From Oscillospiraceae bacterium (GTDB taxonomy: Bacteria > Bacillota > Clostridia > Oscillospirales > Ruminococcaceae): 10,767 nucleotides of DNA. This document shows positions 1 through 5,877 of the stretch, piece after piece. Numbering within the stretch: the first letter of the stretch is position 1; each line of letters starts with the position of its first letter. Both the position numbers and the translations under genes were made by a program. Location of the stretch: NCBI GenBank assembly GCA_031285645.1, contig JAITVU010000229.1:1-10767 (forward strand), read 5' to 3'. The notes beneath the pieces were generated by a model, which saw only the letters and a program-made list of their open reading frames with translations, made no database searches and was not told the origin of the DNA.

Positions 1-854
1 CGCGCGCTCGTATCCAGGGCCATGTAACGATTTTCCTCGATGACGTTGACGCCGATCAAACGCTCGACACCCACTTTCTGCGTCTCATACAGATATCCGA
101 GCAGAGCGCCCGCCGCGCAGACAACGCGCCTGCTTTTATCAAGGCCCAGATCCTCAATTGTTTTATTAAAATGCGCTTCAACGCGCTTTTTCGCGGTTTC
201 ATAGTCGAAATCGATATCGTCGACAAGGTCCGCCGTGCAGGCCAGCTTGTCGCGCATAAACCTGGCGATATCCGTTTTGCTCACAAAAGCGGTGTTAAAG
301 ATCACCTCACGCGGCATATAGCGCGCGAGTTCGCTGATCACGGCGTCGTCCCCGCCTTTTTCAAGATCAATCAAATTCATCTCGCCCGTCGAAATATCGG
401 CGAATACAAGGCCAAAGGCCTCGCCGAAGGCCTCACCGAAGGCCCCGCTGTCAAGAAAAACACAGCACAGGAAGTTGTTTGTATCCTCCACAAGAAGATT
501 GTTCTCCATCAAGGTGCCGGGCGTAATAACGCGCACCACCTCCCTGGACACAACGCCTTTGGCCAAAGCGGGGTTCTCCATCTGCTCGCAGACCGCCACT
601 TTATAACCCTTTCGGATCAGGCGCGATATGTACGCCTCACTGCTGTGATGAGGCACGCCGCACATGGGGGCGCGCTCCTCAAGCCCGCAGTCGCGTCCGG
701 TCAAAGTGAGTTCCAGTTCCTTAGAGCCAATGATCGCGTCGTCAAAAAACATTTCATAAAAATCCCCGAGCCTGAAAAAGACAAGGTGATCCTTGTGCTG
801 TTCCTTAATTTTCATGTACTGCGCCATCATCGGTGTGAGGCCGGTTTTATCCAT
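1..854 (-). CDS. mutS: DNA mismatch repair protein MutS, N-terminal part (runs off left edge)
   Basis: The first 284 codons of MutS, which binds mismatched DNA and starts mismatch repair with MutL. The mismatch-binding domain I comes first: [11 protein letters not shown] at residues 7-17, then GDFYEMF at 30-36, which contains the Phe-x-Glu pair that wedges into the mismatch. GCG-rich conserved segments follow, including MCGVPHH (64-70) and the domain II connector with [12 protein letters not shown] (151-162). The clamp, lever and ATPase domains lie beyond the window. The ATG at 852-854 follows AAAGGA (863-868, minus strand) at 8 bases. It is the third gene of the miaB-YlbF-mutS cluster, but a 279-base gap full of palindromes separates it from the YlbF gene. 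Residues 136-147 contain a small repeated GEAFGEAFG insertion (see findings). Family assignment is secure. Confidence 0.97.
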   Translation of the reverse strand, partial: MDKTGLTPMMAQYMKIKEQHKDHLVFFRLGDFYEMFFDDAIIGSKELELTLTGRDCGLEERAPMCGVPHHSSEAYISRLIRKGYKVAVCEQMENPALAKGVVSREVVRVITPGTLMENNLLVEDTNNFLCCVFLDSGAFGEAFGEAFGLVFADISTGEMNLIDLEKGGDDAVISELARYMPREVIFNTAFVSKTDIARFMRDKLACTADLVDDIDFDYETAKKRVEAHFNKTIEDLGLDKSRRVVCAAGALLGYLYETQKVGVERLIGVNVIEENRYMALDTSA

Positions 855-912
855 ACTTCCAATCCTTTCCCGGCGTTATGCTTTCGCCGGTCAAAAGCTC
901 AATCCCGTTCGC

Positions 913-976
913 CGCCGCAAATCCGCCGCGTTTTAGTCCTGGCGGTAAACCGCCAGGGGCGATTTGCGGCGTTTGG
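913..976 (+). repeat. Dispersed palindromic intergenic element, copy 1
   Basis: A nested inverted repeat upstream of mutS. The outer arms CGCCGCAAATC (913-923) and GATTTGCGGCG (961-971) pair over 11 bp. They enclose CCTGGCGG (938-945) / CCGCCAGG (950-957), an 8-bp stem with loop TAAA. A related copy lies inverted at 7295-7396: the left block 914-930 matches 7380-7396 on the opposite strand at 17/17 bases, and the right block 961-976 matches 7295-7310 at 15/16. No transposase and no clear target duplication are visible. It resembles REP-like or MITE-like non-coding repeats. The name is descriptive; I do not recognise a published family. Confidence 0.75.
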
Positions 977-990
977 AGACCGCGCAAAAT

Positions 991-1087
991 CCTGAAATTT
1001 CAGGCGGCGCATGCGCGTTTATACCTTTTATGGGTATACAGCGTCAAACAGGCTCTTAACAATACCGCGAGGGGAGTCCCCTCGCGG
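991..1087. repeat. Run of four short palindromes between YlbF gene and mutS
   Basis: Immediately beside repeat copy 1 are four further palindromes in about 100 bases. They are CCTGAAATTTCAGG (991-1004, perfect 14 bp), GCGCATGCGC (1007-1016), TATACC/GGTATA (1020-1025 with 1033-1038), and a strong hairpin CCGCGAGGGG / CCCCTCGCGG (1065-1074 with 1078-1087, loop AGT). The last could weakly terminate or pause minus-strand transcripts leaving the YlbF gene, but its downstream side on that strand is only TATTGTT, not a good U-run. It may instead be an mRNA processing or stabilising hairpin between cistrons. Confidence 0.65.
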
Positions 1088-1133
1088 CTGTTGATCCGTT
1101 GATCAAATGAACCGGACGCTAAAAAATCCGAAC

Positions 1134-1541
1134 TCAGTGGCAGCCCGCGCAGCTTGAGCATGAACCGCCGCAGGAAGCCGTATACTCAATCGTTTCAGGA
1201 TCCTCGCCATTCGAGGAACCCGTGACGATCTGATTGACAAAGCCGATCAATGTCTCCAGTTCCCCGCGCGCCTCCGTAAAGGCGATCATATTCCGGTTCG
1301 CGAAGATATCACGGTACACGCTTTTCACTTCCGCATCCAGTTCCTTAATCCGCTCCTGATCCTTCTCGGTTTTCGAGACTTCGGTATTGAGCTCGACGCG
1401 CATAAGATTGAAACGCTCTATCATCTCCTGCAGCGCCGCATCCTGATTATTCGCCTCCTGCGCCTGAATGTAGCGCGTATACCGCTCGTCCGCCTGCAAC
1501 TGTTTTCCCAGCGTTCTCGCGGCGCTGATAACCTGATCCAT
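1134..1541 (-). CDS. YlbF/YmcA-family protein with four-cysteine C-terminal tail
   Basis: A 135-residue, mainly alpha-helical protein of the YlbF/YmcA family. In B. subtilis the relatives RicA (YmcA) and RicF (YlbF) form a complex with RicT (YaaT) that binds Fe-S clusters and affects RNase Y-dependent mRNA processing, competence, sporulation and biofilm formation. Residues 1-105 show the helical pattern of the family (ISAARTLGKQLQADERY, FNLMRVELN, AFTEARGELETLI). The tail holds Cys124, Cys128, Cys131 and Cys134 (CGGSCSSCAGC), a plausible metal or Fe-S ligand set. The ATG at 1541 has GGAGG 7-8 bases upstream. It lies 31 bases after miaB, the position of ymcA in Bacillus, so it is probably in the miaB transcript. 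Family is confident; which Ric subunit it matches is not resolved. Confidence 0.9.
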   Translation of the reverse strand: MDQVISAARTLGKQLQADERYTRYIQAQEANNQDAALQEMIERFNLMRVELNTEVSKTEKDQERIKELDAEVKSVYRDIFANRNMIAFTEARGELETLIGFVNQIVTGSSNGEDPETIEYTASCGGSCSSCAGCH

Positions 1542-1572
1542 TGTTATTCCTCCAATTTATAATCAAAAAATA

Positions 1573-2970
1573 TTAAACAAGCTCTCCGGCCAGCGCCCAG
1601 TTAAGCGCCTGCGTGATCCGCACGCGGACAAATTCCCCTGTCAGCGTCTCAGGCCCGATAAAGTCAACGATCATGTTCGAGACGGTTCGCCCGGTAAGAT
1701 AGCCTTCCCCGGATTTACCCTTTCCATCCACAAGAACCGTAACCGTTTCGCCGGGCATGCTCTCAAACGCTTCGCGGCTGATCTGATTTTGGATGTCGAG
1801 CAGTTCCGAAAACCACTTTTTTTTCTCTTCATCCGGTACCGTGTCCGCCATTTCCGCGGCTTTCGTCCCCTCCCTCTTCGAGAAGATAAACGTGAACAGG
1901 GACTGATACCGCACCGTCCTGATTAAGTCAATCGTTTTTTGCACATCCGCGTAGGTCTCTCCGGGAAACCCGACTATGACATCGCTTGTAAACGTGATAT
2001 CCGGGATTCTCGCCCTCGCGTATTTGAGGATACCCAGGTATTTTTCGACCGTATAGCCGCGGTTCATGCCCTCAAGCACCTTATCCGAGCCGCTCTGGAC
2101 CGGCAGGTGCAGGTGATTGCATACCTTGTCGCAATCGGCAATCGCGTCAATAAGCGCCCTTGTGCAGTCCTTGGGATGGGACGTCATAAAGCGAATGCGG
2201 AAATCACCTTCTATCGCATTGAGCGCGCGCAGCAGCGCCACAAAATCCGTATCGCCGCTGCGGTAGGAGTTCACATTCTGCCCAAGCAGCGTAATCTCCC
2301 TGTAGCCTTGCCCAACAAGCGAACGGACCTCATCACAAACCTTGTCAAAATCTCGGCTGCGCTCCCGTCCGCGCACATAGGGCACAACGCAGTACGTGCA
2401 GAAATTGTTGCAGCCGTACATAATGGGCACCCACGCCTTAATCGCCCCGTCGCGGCGCAGCGGCAAATCCTCCGTTATCGCGCCGGTCTCGTCCAGTATC
2501 GTAAAGACGCGGTCTCCCGATATGAGCCTGCGCCTGATCATGGCGGGCAGTTCCGGCAAAGCCGAAGGGCCGAAGACAAGGTCGACATGCGTATAACTCC
2601 GCTTTATCTTCTCCGCGACATGGGCCTGTTGCATCATACAGCCGCACAGGGCGATGATCATGCCGGGGTTGCGTCTTTTGACAGATTTAAGCGCGCCGAC
2701 ATTGCCGTACACGCGCTCCTCGGCATTTTCCCTTATGGCGCAGGTGTTAAAAATAACGATATCCGCTTCGTTCGGGCTCTCACAAAAATCGTAACCCATC
2801 CCGGCGAGCATGCCGTTTATCTTTTCACCGTCCGACACATTCTGCTGGCAACCGTATGTCTGCGTAAAAGCGCGGGCTTTTTTGCCCGTGCGCGCCAGCG
2901 CCTCCTCATTAAAGCGCCGGACATAATCCAGATCCGCGCGCATCGCATCAACTTTCCCGGCCGTATTCAA
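1573..2970 (-). CDS. miaB: tRNA-2-methylthio-N6-dimethylallyladenosine synthase MiaB
   Basis: A radical-SAM methylthiotransferase that adds a methylthio group to i6A37 of tRNAs reading UNN codons. The N-terminal UPF0004 domain carries the three auxiliary-cluster cysteines Cys41 (TYGCQQN), Cys77 (NTCAIRE) and Cys111 (CGCMMQQ). The radical-SAM CxxxCxxC is Cys187, Cys191 and Cys194 (YGCNNFCTYC), followed by the MiaB-typical VPYVRGRERSR. A TRAM RNA-binding domain covers about 405-465. The length, 465 residues, is normal. The start is taken as TTG at 2970 because AGGAG (2977-2981) sits 6 bases before it; the in-frame ATG ten codons later (2943) has no comparable site. It heads the minus-strand cluster with the YlbF gene and mutS. 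Confidence 0.97.
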   Translation of the reverse strand: MNTAGKVDAMRADLDYVRRFNEEALARTGKKARAFTQTYGCQQNVSDGEKINGMLAGMGYDFCESPNEADIVIFNTCAIRENAEERVYGNVGALKSVKRRNPGMIIALCGCMMQQAHVAEKIKRSYTHVDLVFGPSALPELPAMIRRRLISGDRVFTILDETGAITEDLPLRRDGAIKAWVPIMYGCNNFCTYCVVPYVRGRERSRDFDKVCDEVRSLVGQGYREITLLGQNVNSYRSGDTDFVALLRALNAIEGDFRIRFMTSHPKDCTRALIDAIADCDKVCNHLHLPVQSGSDKVLEGMNRGYTVEKYLGILKYARARIPDITFTSDVIVGFPGETYADVQKTIDLIRTVRYQSLFTFIFSKREGTKAAEMADTVPDEEKKKWFSELLDIQNQISREAFESMPGETVTVLVDGKGKSGEGYLTGRTVSNMIVDFIGPETLTGEFVRVRITQALNWALAGELV

Positions 2971-3202
2971 TGCACTCTCCTAAAGAATATAATTAATTGT
3001 CTAAACGGCGTATGGCCCTGTCCACATCCCGCATCCGCCGAGCCTGATACAACCGGCGATTAAAGCCGCAGAGCCGGCAAACAGGCAAAGCTCCTCTTCC
3101 ACCGGAGGATCTGTTTCGCAAAACCCTATAATGCGCCCCTTAAGAACGCATACACAGACGCGGAATGGTTTCCAACATTCCACAGCGCGCCGCCTGTTTG
3201 TA
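2971..3202 (-). other. Long untranslated leader of miaB, with a possible small Cys-rich reading frame
   Basis: If transcription starts near 3202 from the promoter at 3209-3237, miaB has a leader of about 230 bases, unusually long. Within it a minus-strand frame runs from a GTG at 3183 to a stop at 3001 (60 codons), with seven cysteines and a hydrophobic stretch (LCLFAGSAALIAGCI). No Shine-Dalgarno sequence precedes that GTG and the frame stays open further upstream, so it may be chance. No known riboswitch was recognised. The rest of the 2971-3301 gap holds only the two promoters listed. Confidence 0.3.
2975..2981 (-). promoter_or_regulatory. Ribosome binding site setting a TTG start for miaB
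   Basis: Minus-strand AGGAGAG lies just ahead of TTG at 2970-2968, with AGGAG six bases from it. This decides the non-ATG start over the downstream ATG at 2943. Confidence 0.8.
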
Positions 3203-3208
3203 TTAATA

Positions 3209-3237
3209 ATTATACAGCGTAACACTTCAAAAATCAA
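3209..3237 (-). promoter_or_regulatory. Sigma-A-type promoter towards miaB
   Basis: Read on the minus strand: TTGATT (3232-3237), a 17-base spacer, and a perfect TATAAT (3209-3214). The predicted start of transcription is near 3202. Its -35 hexamer abuts the -35 hexamer of the rightward promoter at 3226-3254, so the two polymerase sites overlap. Confidence 0.7.
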
Positions 3238-3254
3238 CAAAGATATGCTATACT
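3226..3254 (+). promoter_or_regulatory. Sigma-A-type promoter towards the nitroreductase gene
   Basis: TTCAAA (3226-3231), a 17-base spacer, then TATACT (3249-3254). The predicted start is near 3261, giving a leader of about 40 bases. The -35 match is moderate (4/6) and the -10 good (5/6). Confidence 0.6.
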
Positions 3255-3301
3255 GGTGGCACGCAAACACTTCTTGCAAAACACGAAAGGATGGTGTGCC
3301 G

Positions 3302-3817
3302 ATGACCGTAACCCAGGCAATCCAGGCGCGCCGGAGTATCCGGCGATTCAAAAAAGGGGCCGACATCACTCAGGAGCAGATTGAAACCATGCTTAAGGCG
3401 GCCATGATGGCCCCGTCGGCCTGTAACACAAGGCCCTGGCAGTTTATTGTGATTAAAGACCGCGCCAAGCTCGACGCGATTGCAAGCGTCCACCCTTATG
3501 CCAAGATGCTCGGGGACGCGTCGCTCGCCATTGTCGTCTGCGCCCTACCGTCCGTTCAGGAGGGCATCGCCGAAGGCTACTTCCCTGAGGACTGCGGCGC
3601 CTGCACACAGAATATTTTACTCGCGGCGACCGAGCTTGGCCTAGGCAGCTGCTGGTGCGGCGTTTACCCCAAAGAGGCGCGCATAGATGAAATGCGCGAA
3701 ATCCTCGGTATCGAGGACCGCGATATCGTGCCGTTCAATGTTATTGTTTTAGGCGTCGCCGATGAAGCGCCTCAGGCGCGCGGCTTCTTTGAAGAAAGCA
3801 AAGTCCGGTATTTATAG
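3302..3817 (+). CDS. Nitroreductase-family FMN oxidoreductase
   Basis: A 171-residue flavoprotein of the nitroreductase superfamily, which uses FMN and usually NAD(P)H to reduce nitro compounds, quinones or related substrates as a homodimer. Family landmarks are the N-terminal FMN-phosphate contact RRSIRRF (10-16), PSACNTRPWQF (38-48), DCGACTQNILLAA (97-109) with the helix that packs at the dimer interface, and GLGSCWCGV (113-121). It is at the short end of the family and extra cysteines (41, 98, 101, 117, 119) are noticeable. The start ATG 3302 follows AAAGGA (about 3286-3291); the longer open frame back to 3131 would run through the promoter and is rejected. Substrate cannot be inferred. 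It is the first gene of a possible three-gene plus-strand unit. Confidence 0.93.
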   Translation: MTVTQAIQARRSIRRFKKGADITQEQIETMLKAAMMAPSACNTRPWQFIVIKDRAKLDAIASVHPYAKMLGDASLAIVVCALPSVQEGIAEGYFPEDCGACTQNILLAATELGLGSCWCGVYPKEARIDEMREILGIEDRDIVPFNVIVLGVADEAPQARGFFEESKVRYL

Positions 3818-3831
3818 CCGTGTCGACACGG
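3818..3831. repeat. Perfect 14-bp palindrome touching the nitroreductase stop
   Basis: CCGTGTCGACACGG begins at the base after the TAG stop. There is no following T-run, so a terminator is unlikely; it could be a processing or protein-binding site. A smaller hairpin GGCGG-ATG-CCGCC follows at 3884-3896 in the same gap. Confidence 0.5.
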
Positions 3832-3958
3832 AAGCCGTCCCGCCGTCAGAAAATCATTCCGGGAAGCGCGCCTTGCGGACACGGGCGGATGCCGCCGGTT
3901 TGATATTGCGCACACGTAAACGACATGACATTATTCATAATTCAAAAGGAGATTGTTT

Positions 3959-4870
3959 ATGGGGCTTCAAAAATCCCTGCTGGACCAGTTCCGGCTCAGT
4001 AACGCCGAACAGAACCTTGGCGTGTACGGTATCCATGTGTACAAAGCCGGTGAAGGCGAAGTGGAGCATCGCTTTTTCGCCGACGACGTCATCAATGTTT
4101 ACTCCTGCAGCAAAACCTTTACCTCCATCGGTGTCGGCATCTGTCAGGATGATGGTCTCATCGACATCAACGACCCTCTTCTCAAGTATTTCCCCGAATA
4201 TGAATCTGTCGCCTCCCCCGGCAGCGAAGCCATCACTCTGCGCGATCTTCTCCATATGGCGGCGGGAAAAGATTTTGCCAGATTCGACGAGGAAGAGGAA
4301 AAAAGCATGGATCTCGCCGAGGCGTTTTTCAGGCGCCCCATGATCCATAAGGCGGGCGAATTCTTTTTTTATTGCAGCCCGGCGACCTATATGCTGGGGC
4401 GCGTGGTTGAAAAGGTATCGGGCAAAATCCTGCGCGACTTTCTCATGCCCAGGCTTTTCGAGCCGTTCGGCATCCATAATCCCCAGTGGCAGATGTGCCC
4501 GCGCGGGCACACCCTCTCGGCCGCGGGCCTTCAACTCAAAACGTCTCAGCTCGCCAAAATCGGCCGTTTGATGCTGCATAAGGGAGAATATGAGGGCAAG
4601 CGCATTGTAAGCGCCGGCTACATAGACAAAATGCATACGGACGTCGTCGACAATGGCCACTACAATAACGACGCCGAGTCCACCTGCGGCTACGGCTATC
4701 AGGTGTGGCGCTGCACCACGCCCGGCACGTACCGCGCCGACGGCCTTTACGGGCAGTTCTCAATTGTGCTCCCCCAGCAAAACGCCGTCGTCAGCACAAC
4801 TTCGCACAATGAAAAACGCGCCAACGACATTGTGCGCGCCATATTCAGCGATATTGTGCCGCAATTGTGA
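3959..4870 (+). CDS. Beta-lactamase-fold serine hydrolase (class C/esterase type)
   Basis: A 303-residue protein of the PF00144 beta-lactamase/penicillin-binding-protein-like family: serine hydrolases that act as esterases, D-amino-acid peptidases or, more rarely, beta-lactamases. The catalytic SxxK is Ser49-Cys50-Ser51-Lys52 (VYSCSKTFTS). The second motif is Tyr138-Cys-Ser140 within FFFYCSPATYMLGRVVEKVSG, in the Y-x-N/S position. The third, near GYGYQVW (244-250) and YRADGLYGQ, shows DG rather than the classic K/H-T/S-G. There is no signal peptide, so it is probably cytoplasmic and less likely to protect against antibiotics. The start is ATG 3959, seven bases after AGGAG (3947-3951), preferred to the TTG two codons earlier. 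It follows the nitroreductase by 141 bases and precedes the VOC gene by 134. Confidence 0.92.
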   Translation: MGLQKSLLDQFRLSNAEQNLGVYGIHVYKAGEGEVEHRFFADDVINVYSCSKTFTSIGVGICQDDGLIDINDPLLKYFPEYESVASPGSEAITLRDLLHMAAGKDFARFDEEEEKSMDLAEAFFRRPMIHKAGEFFFYCSPATYMLGRVVEKVSGKILRDFLMPRLFEPFGIHNPQWQMCPRGHTLSAAGLQLKTSQLAKIGRLMLHKGEYEGKRIVSAGYIDKMHTDVVDNGHYNNDAESTCGYGYQVWRCTTPGTYRADGLYGQFSIVLPQQNAVVSTTSHNEKRANDIVRAIFSDIVPQL

Positions 4871-5004
4871 GAAAAATCATATTGCGCAAACGCCATGACC
4901 CTCCCCTCGGCAGAGGCGCATAGCCGACTTTGCCGGTATTTGGTATCAGGCATACTGATTCGTTAAAGATCATAAGAGGGATATTTTTAAAGGAGGACAA
5001 AATT

Positions 5005-5466
5005 ATGGGACAACCGCTTCTCGGCTCGGAAATCGTGATTCAGATCGGTATTCTCGTCCATGACATCGACAAGACATCCCAGGATTACGCCACTTTTTTC
5101 GGCGTGGAAAAACCGCCGGTGGGTATGACGGGTGTCTATGAAGACGCGAAGACCACATATATGGGAGAACCTTCAAAAGCGCGGACGAAGCAGGCTTTTT
5201 TTGACGTCGGCCCCAATATCCAAATTGAATTGCTCGAACCCGACCACGAACCCAGCACCTGGCGCCATGACCTCGATACCAAGGGCGAGGGTGTGCATCA
5301 CATCGCGTTTAAAGTTAAAGGGATGAAACAAAATATCGCTTTATGTGAAGGCGCCGGTATGAAACTGCTCCAAACGGGCGAATGGGCCACGGGACGCTAT
5401 GCTTATATGGACGCGACGCCGTCGCTCAAAACCATCATCGAGCTTCTGGAGTTTGATAACGGTTAA
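5005..5466 (+). CDS. VOC (glyoxalase/methylmalonyl-CoA epimerase-like) family protein
   Basis: A 153-residue single-chain VOC metalloenzyme-fold protein with two beta-alpha-beta-beta-beta halves. In half one, IQIGILVHDID (12-22) and NIQIELLEP (71-79) supply the expected ligand positions Gln13 and Glu75. In half two, GVHHIAFKV (96-104) and TIIELLEF (143-150) supply His98/His99 and Glu146. The order Gln-Glu-His-Glu is compatible with a divalent metal site; methylmalonyl-CoA epimerases normally have His at the first position, whereas human glyoxalase I has Gln. The length suits epimerase or lactoylglutathione-lyase-like proteins, but the substrate is not identifiable. The start ATG 5005 follows AGGAGG (4991-4996) at 8 bases. 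An intrinsic terminator follows at 5512. Confidence 0.9.
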   Translation: MGQPLLGSEIVIQIGILVHDIDKTSQDYATFFGVEKPPVGMTGVYEDAKTTYMGEPSKARTKQAFFDVGPNIQIELLEPDHEPSTWRHDLDTKGEGVHHIAFKVKGMKQNIALCEGAGMKLLQTGEWATGRYAYMDATPSLKTIIELLEFDNG

Positions 5467-5511
5467 AGCGGTATTTCCGGTACAGGGGACCCTGTAACAC
5501 TATAAATTATG

Positions 5512-5550
5512 ATAGGCCTGCGTTTATTAATAAACGCAGGCCTATTTGTT
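5512..5550 (+). terminator. Intrinsic terminator after the VOC gene
   Basis: A perfect 15-bp stem (5512-5526 with 5531-5545, loop TTAA) is followed by TTTGTTTTG. It is the only clear terminator downstream of the three plus-strand genes from 3302. A smaller hairpin TACAGGG/CCCTGTA (5481-5487 with 5490-5496) precedes it. Confidence 0.85.
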
Positions 5551-5578
5551 TTGTGGAACAATTTTTATAGCTGTATAG

Positions 5579-5740
5579 ATTTAAAAATGCTACGCAATTT
5601 TTAAATACGCGGCAAACGCCGCGCGCCGCGAAGCGGCCTATACCTGCTGCATACGTCATATCCACGCGAGGCGTGGCAGCGAGCAAAGCTCGCTGTAGTT
5701 TAAAACTGTACCAGTTTTAAACCTATATGACTATATCAGC
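5579..5740. repeat. Array of six consecutive hairpins, three enclosed in a cloverleaf-like fold
   Basis: Six stem-loops in about 145 bases. A: ATTTAAAAAT/ATTTTTAAAT (5579-5588 with 5597-5606). B: CGCGGC/GCCGCG (5608-5613 with 5618-5623). C: GCCGC-GAA-GCGGC (5625-5637). D: CCACGC-GAG-GCGTGG (5662-5676). E: CAGCGAGC-AAA-GCTCGCTG (5677-5695). F: GTTTAAAACTG-TAC-CAGTTTTAAAC (5698-5722). D, E and F are enclosed by GTCATAT (5655-5661) pairing with ATATGAC (5725-5731), and beyond a 5x5 internal loop by GCTG (5646-5649) with CAGC (5737-5740). No reading frame explains it. The remaining bases of this gap, 5741-5877, show no gene, promoter or terminator that I can support. Confidence 0.7.
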
Positions 5741-5877
5741 CCATTAACACGAATCTTCTATTAAAAACAATCCACTCAACGATCACTCATAGACGCTTTT
5801 ACATAAAACGCATTCGCTCTGTTTCGCGGGTTTTTAATGAGGATTTGTATTAACTATACCATACCGACAATGCCTGT

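Noticed and set aside
171..995. Long plus-strand open frame opposite mutS
   Set aside because: It is antisense to an unmistakable MutS N-terminus, has no family resemblance, and ends inside the palindromic repeat.
1939..3063. 374-codon plus-strand open frame opposite miaB
   Set aside because: The minus-strand frame encodes all MiaB cysteine motifs. The plus frame is His/Arg-rich shadow sequence with no ribosome site.
3935..4660. Minus-strand open frame opposite the serine hydrolase
   Set aside because: The plus-strand frame has the SxxK and YxS motifs and a good ribosome site; the antisense frame has neither support.
3959..4870. True beta-lactamase resistance gene
   Set aside because: There is no signal peptide, the third motif is not KTG, and the length and motif pattern fit the broad esterase/peptidase branch of the family.
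5579..5722. CRISPR array or attC-like integron site
   Set aside because: The hairpins differ in sequence and are not evenly spaced direct repeats. No cas gene or integrase is present, and no attC R/L core sites were recognised.
5655..5731. tRNA gene, suggested by the cloverleaf-like fold
   Set aside because: There is no T-arm GTTCRANNC consensus, no D-arm or anticodon-loop bases, and the loops are only three bases long.
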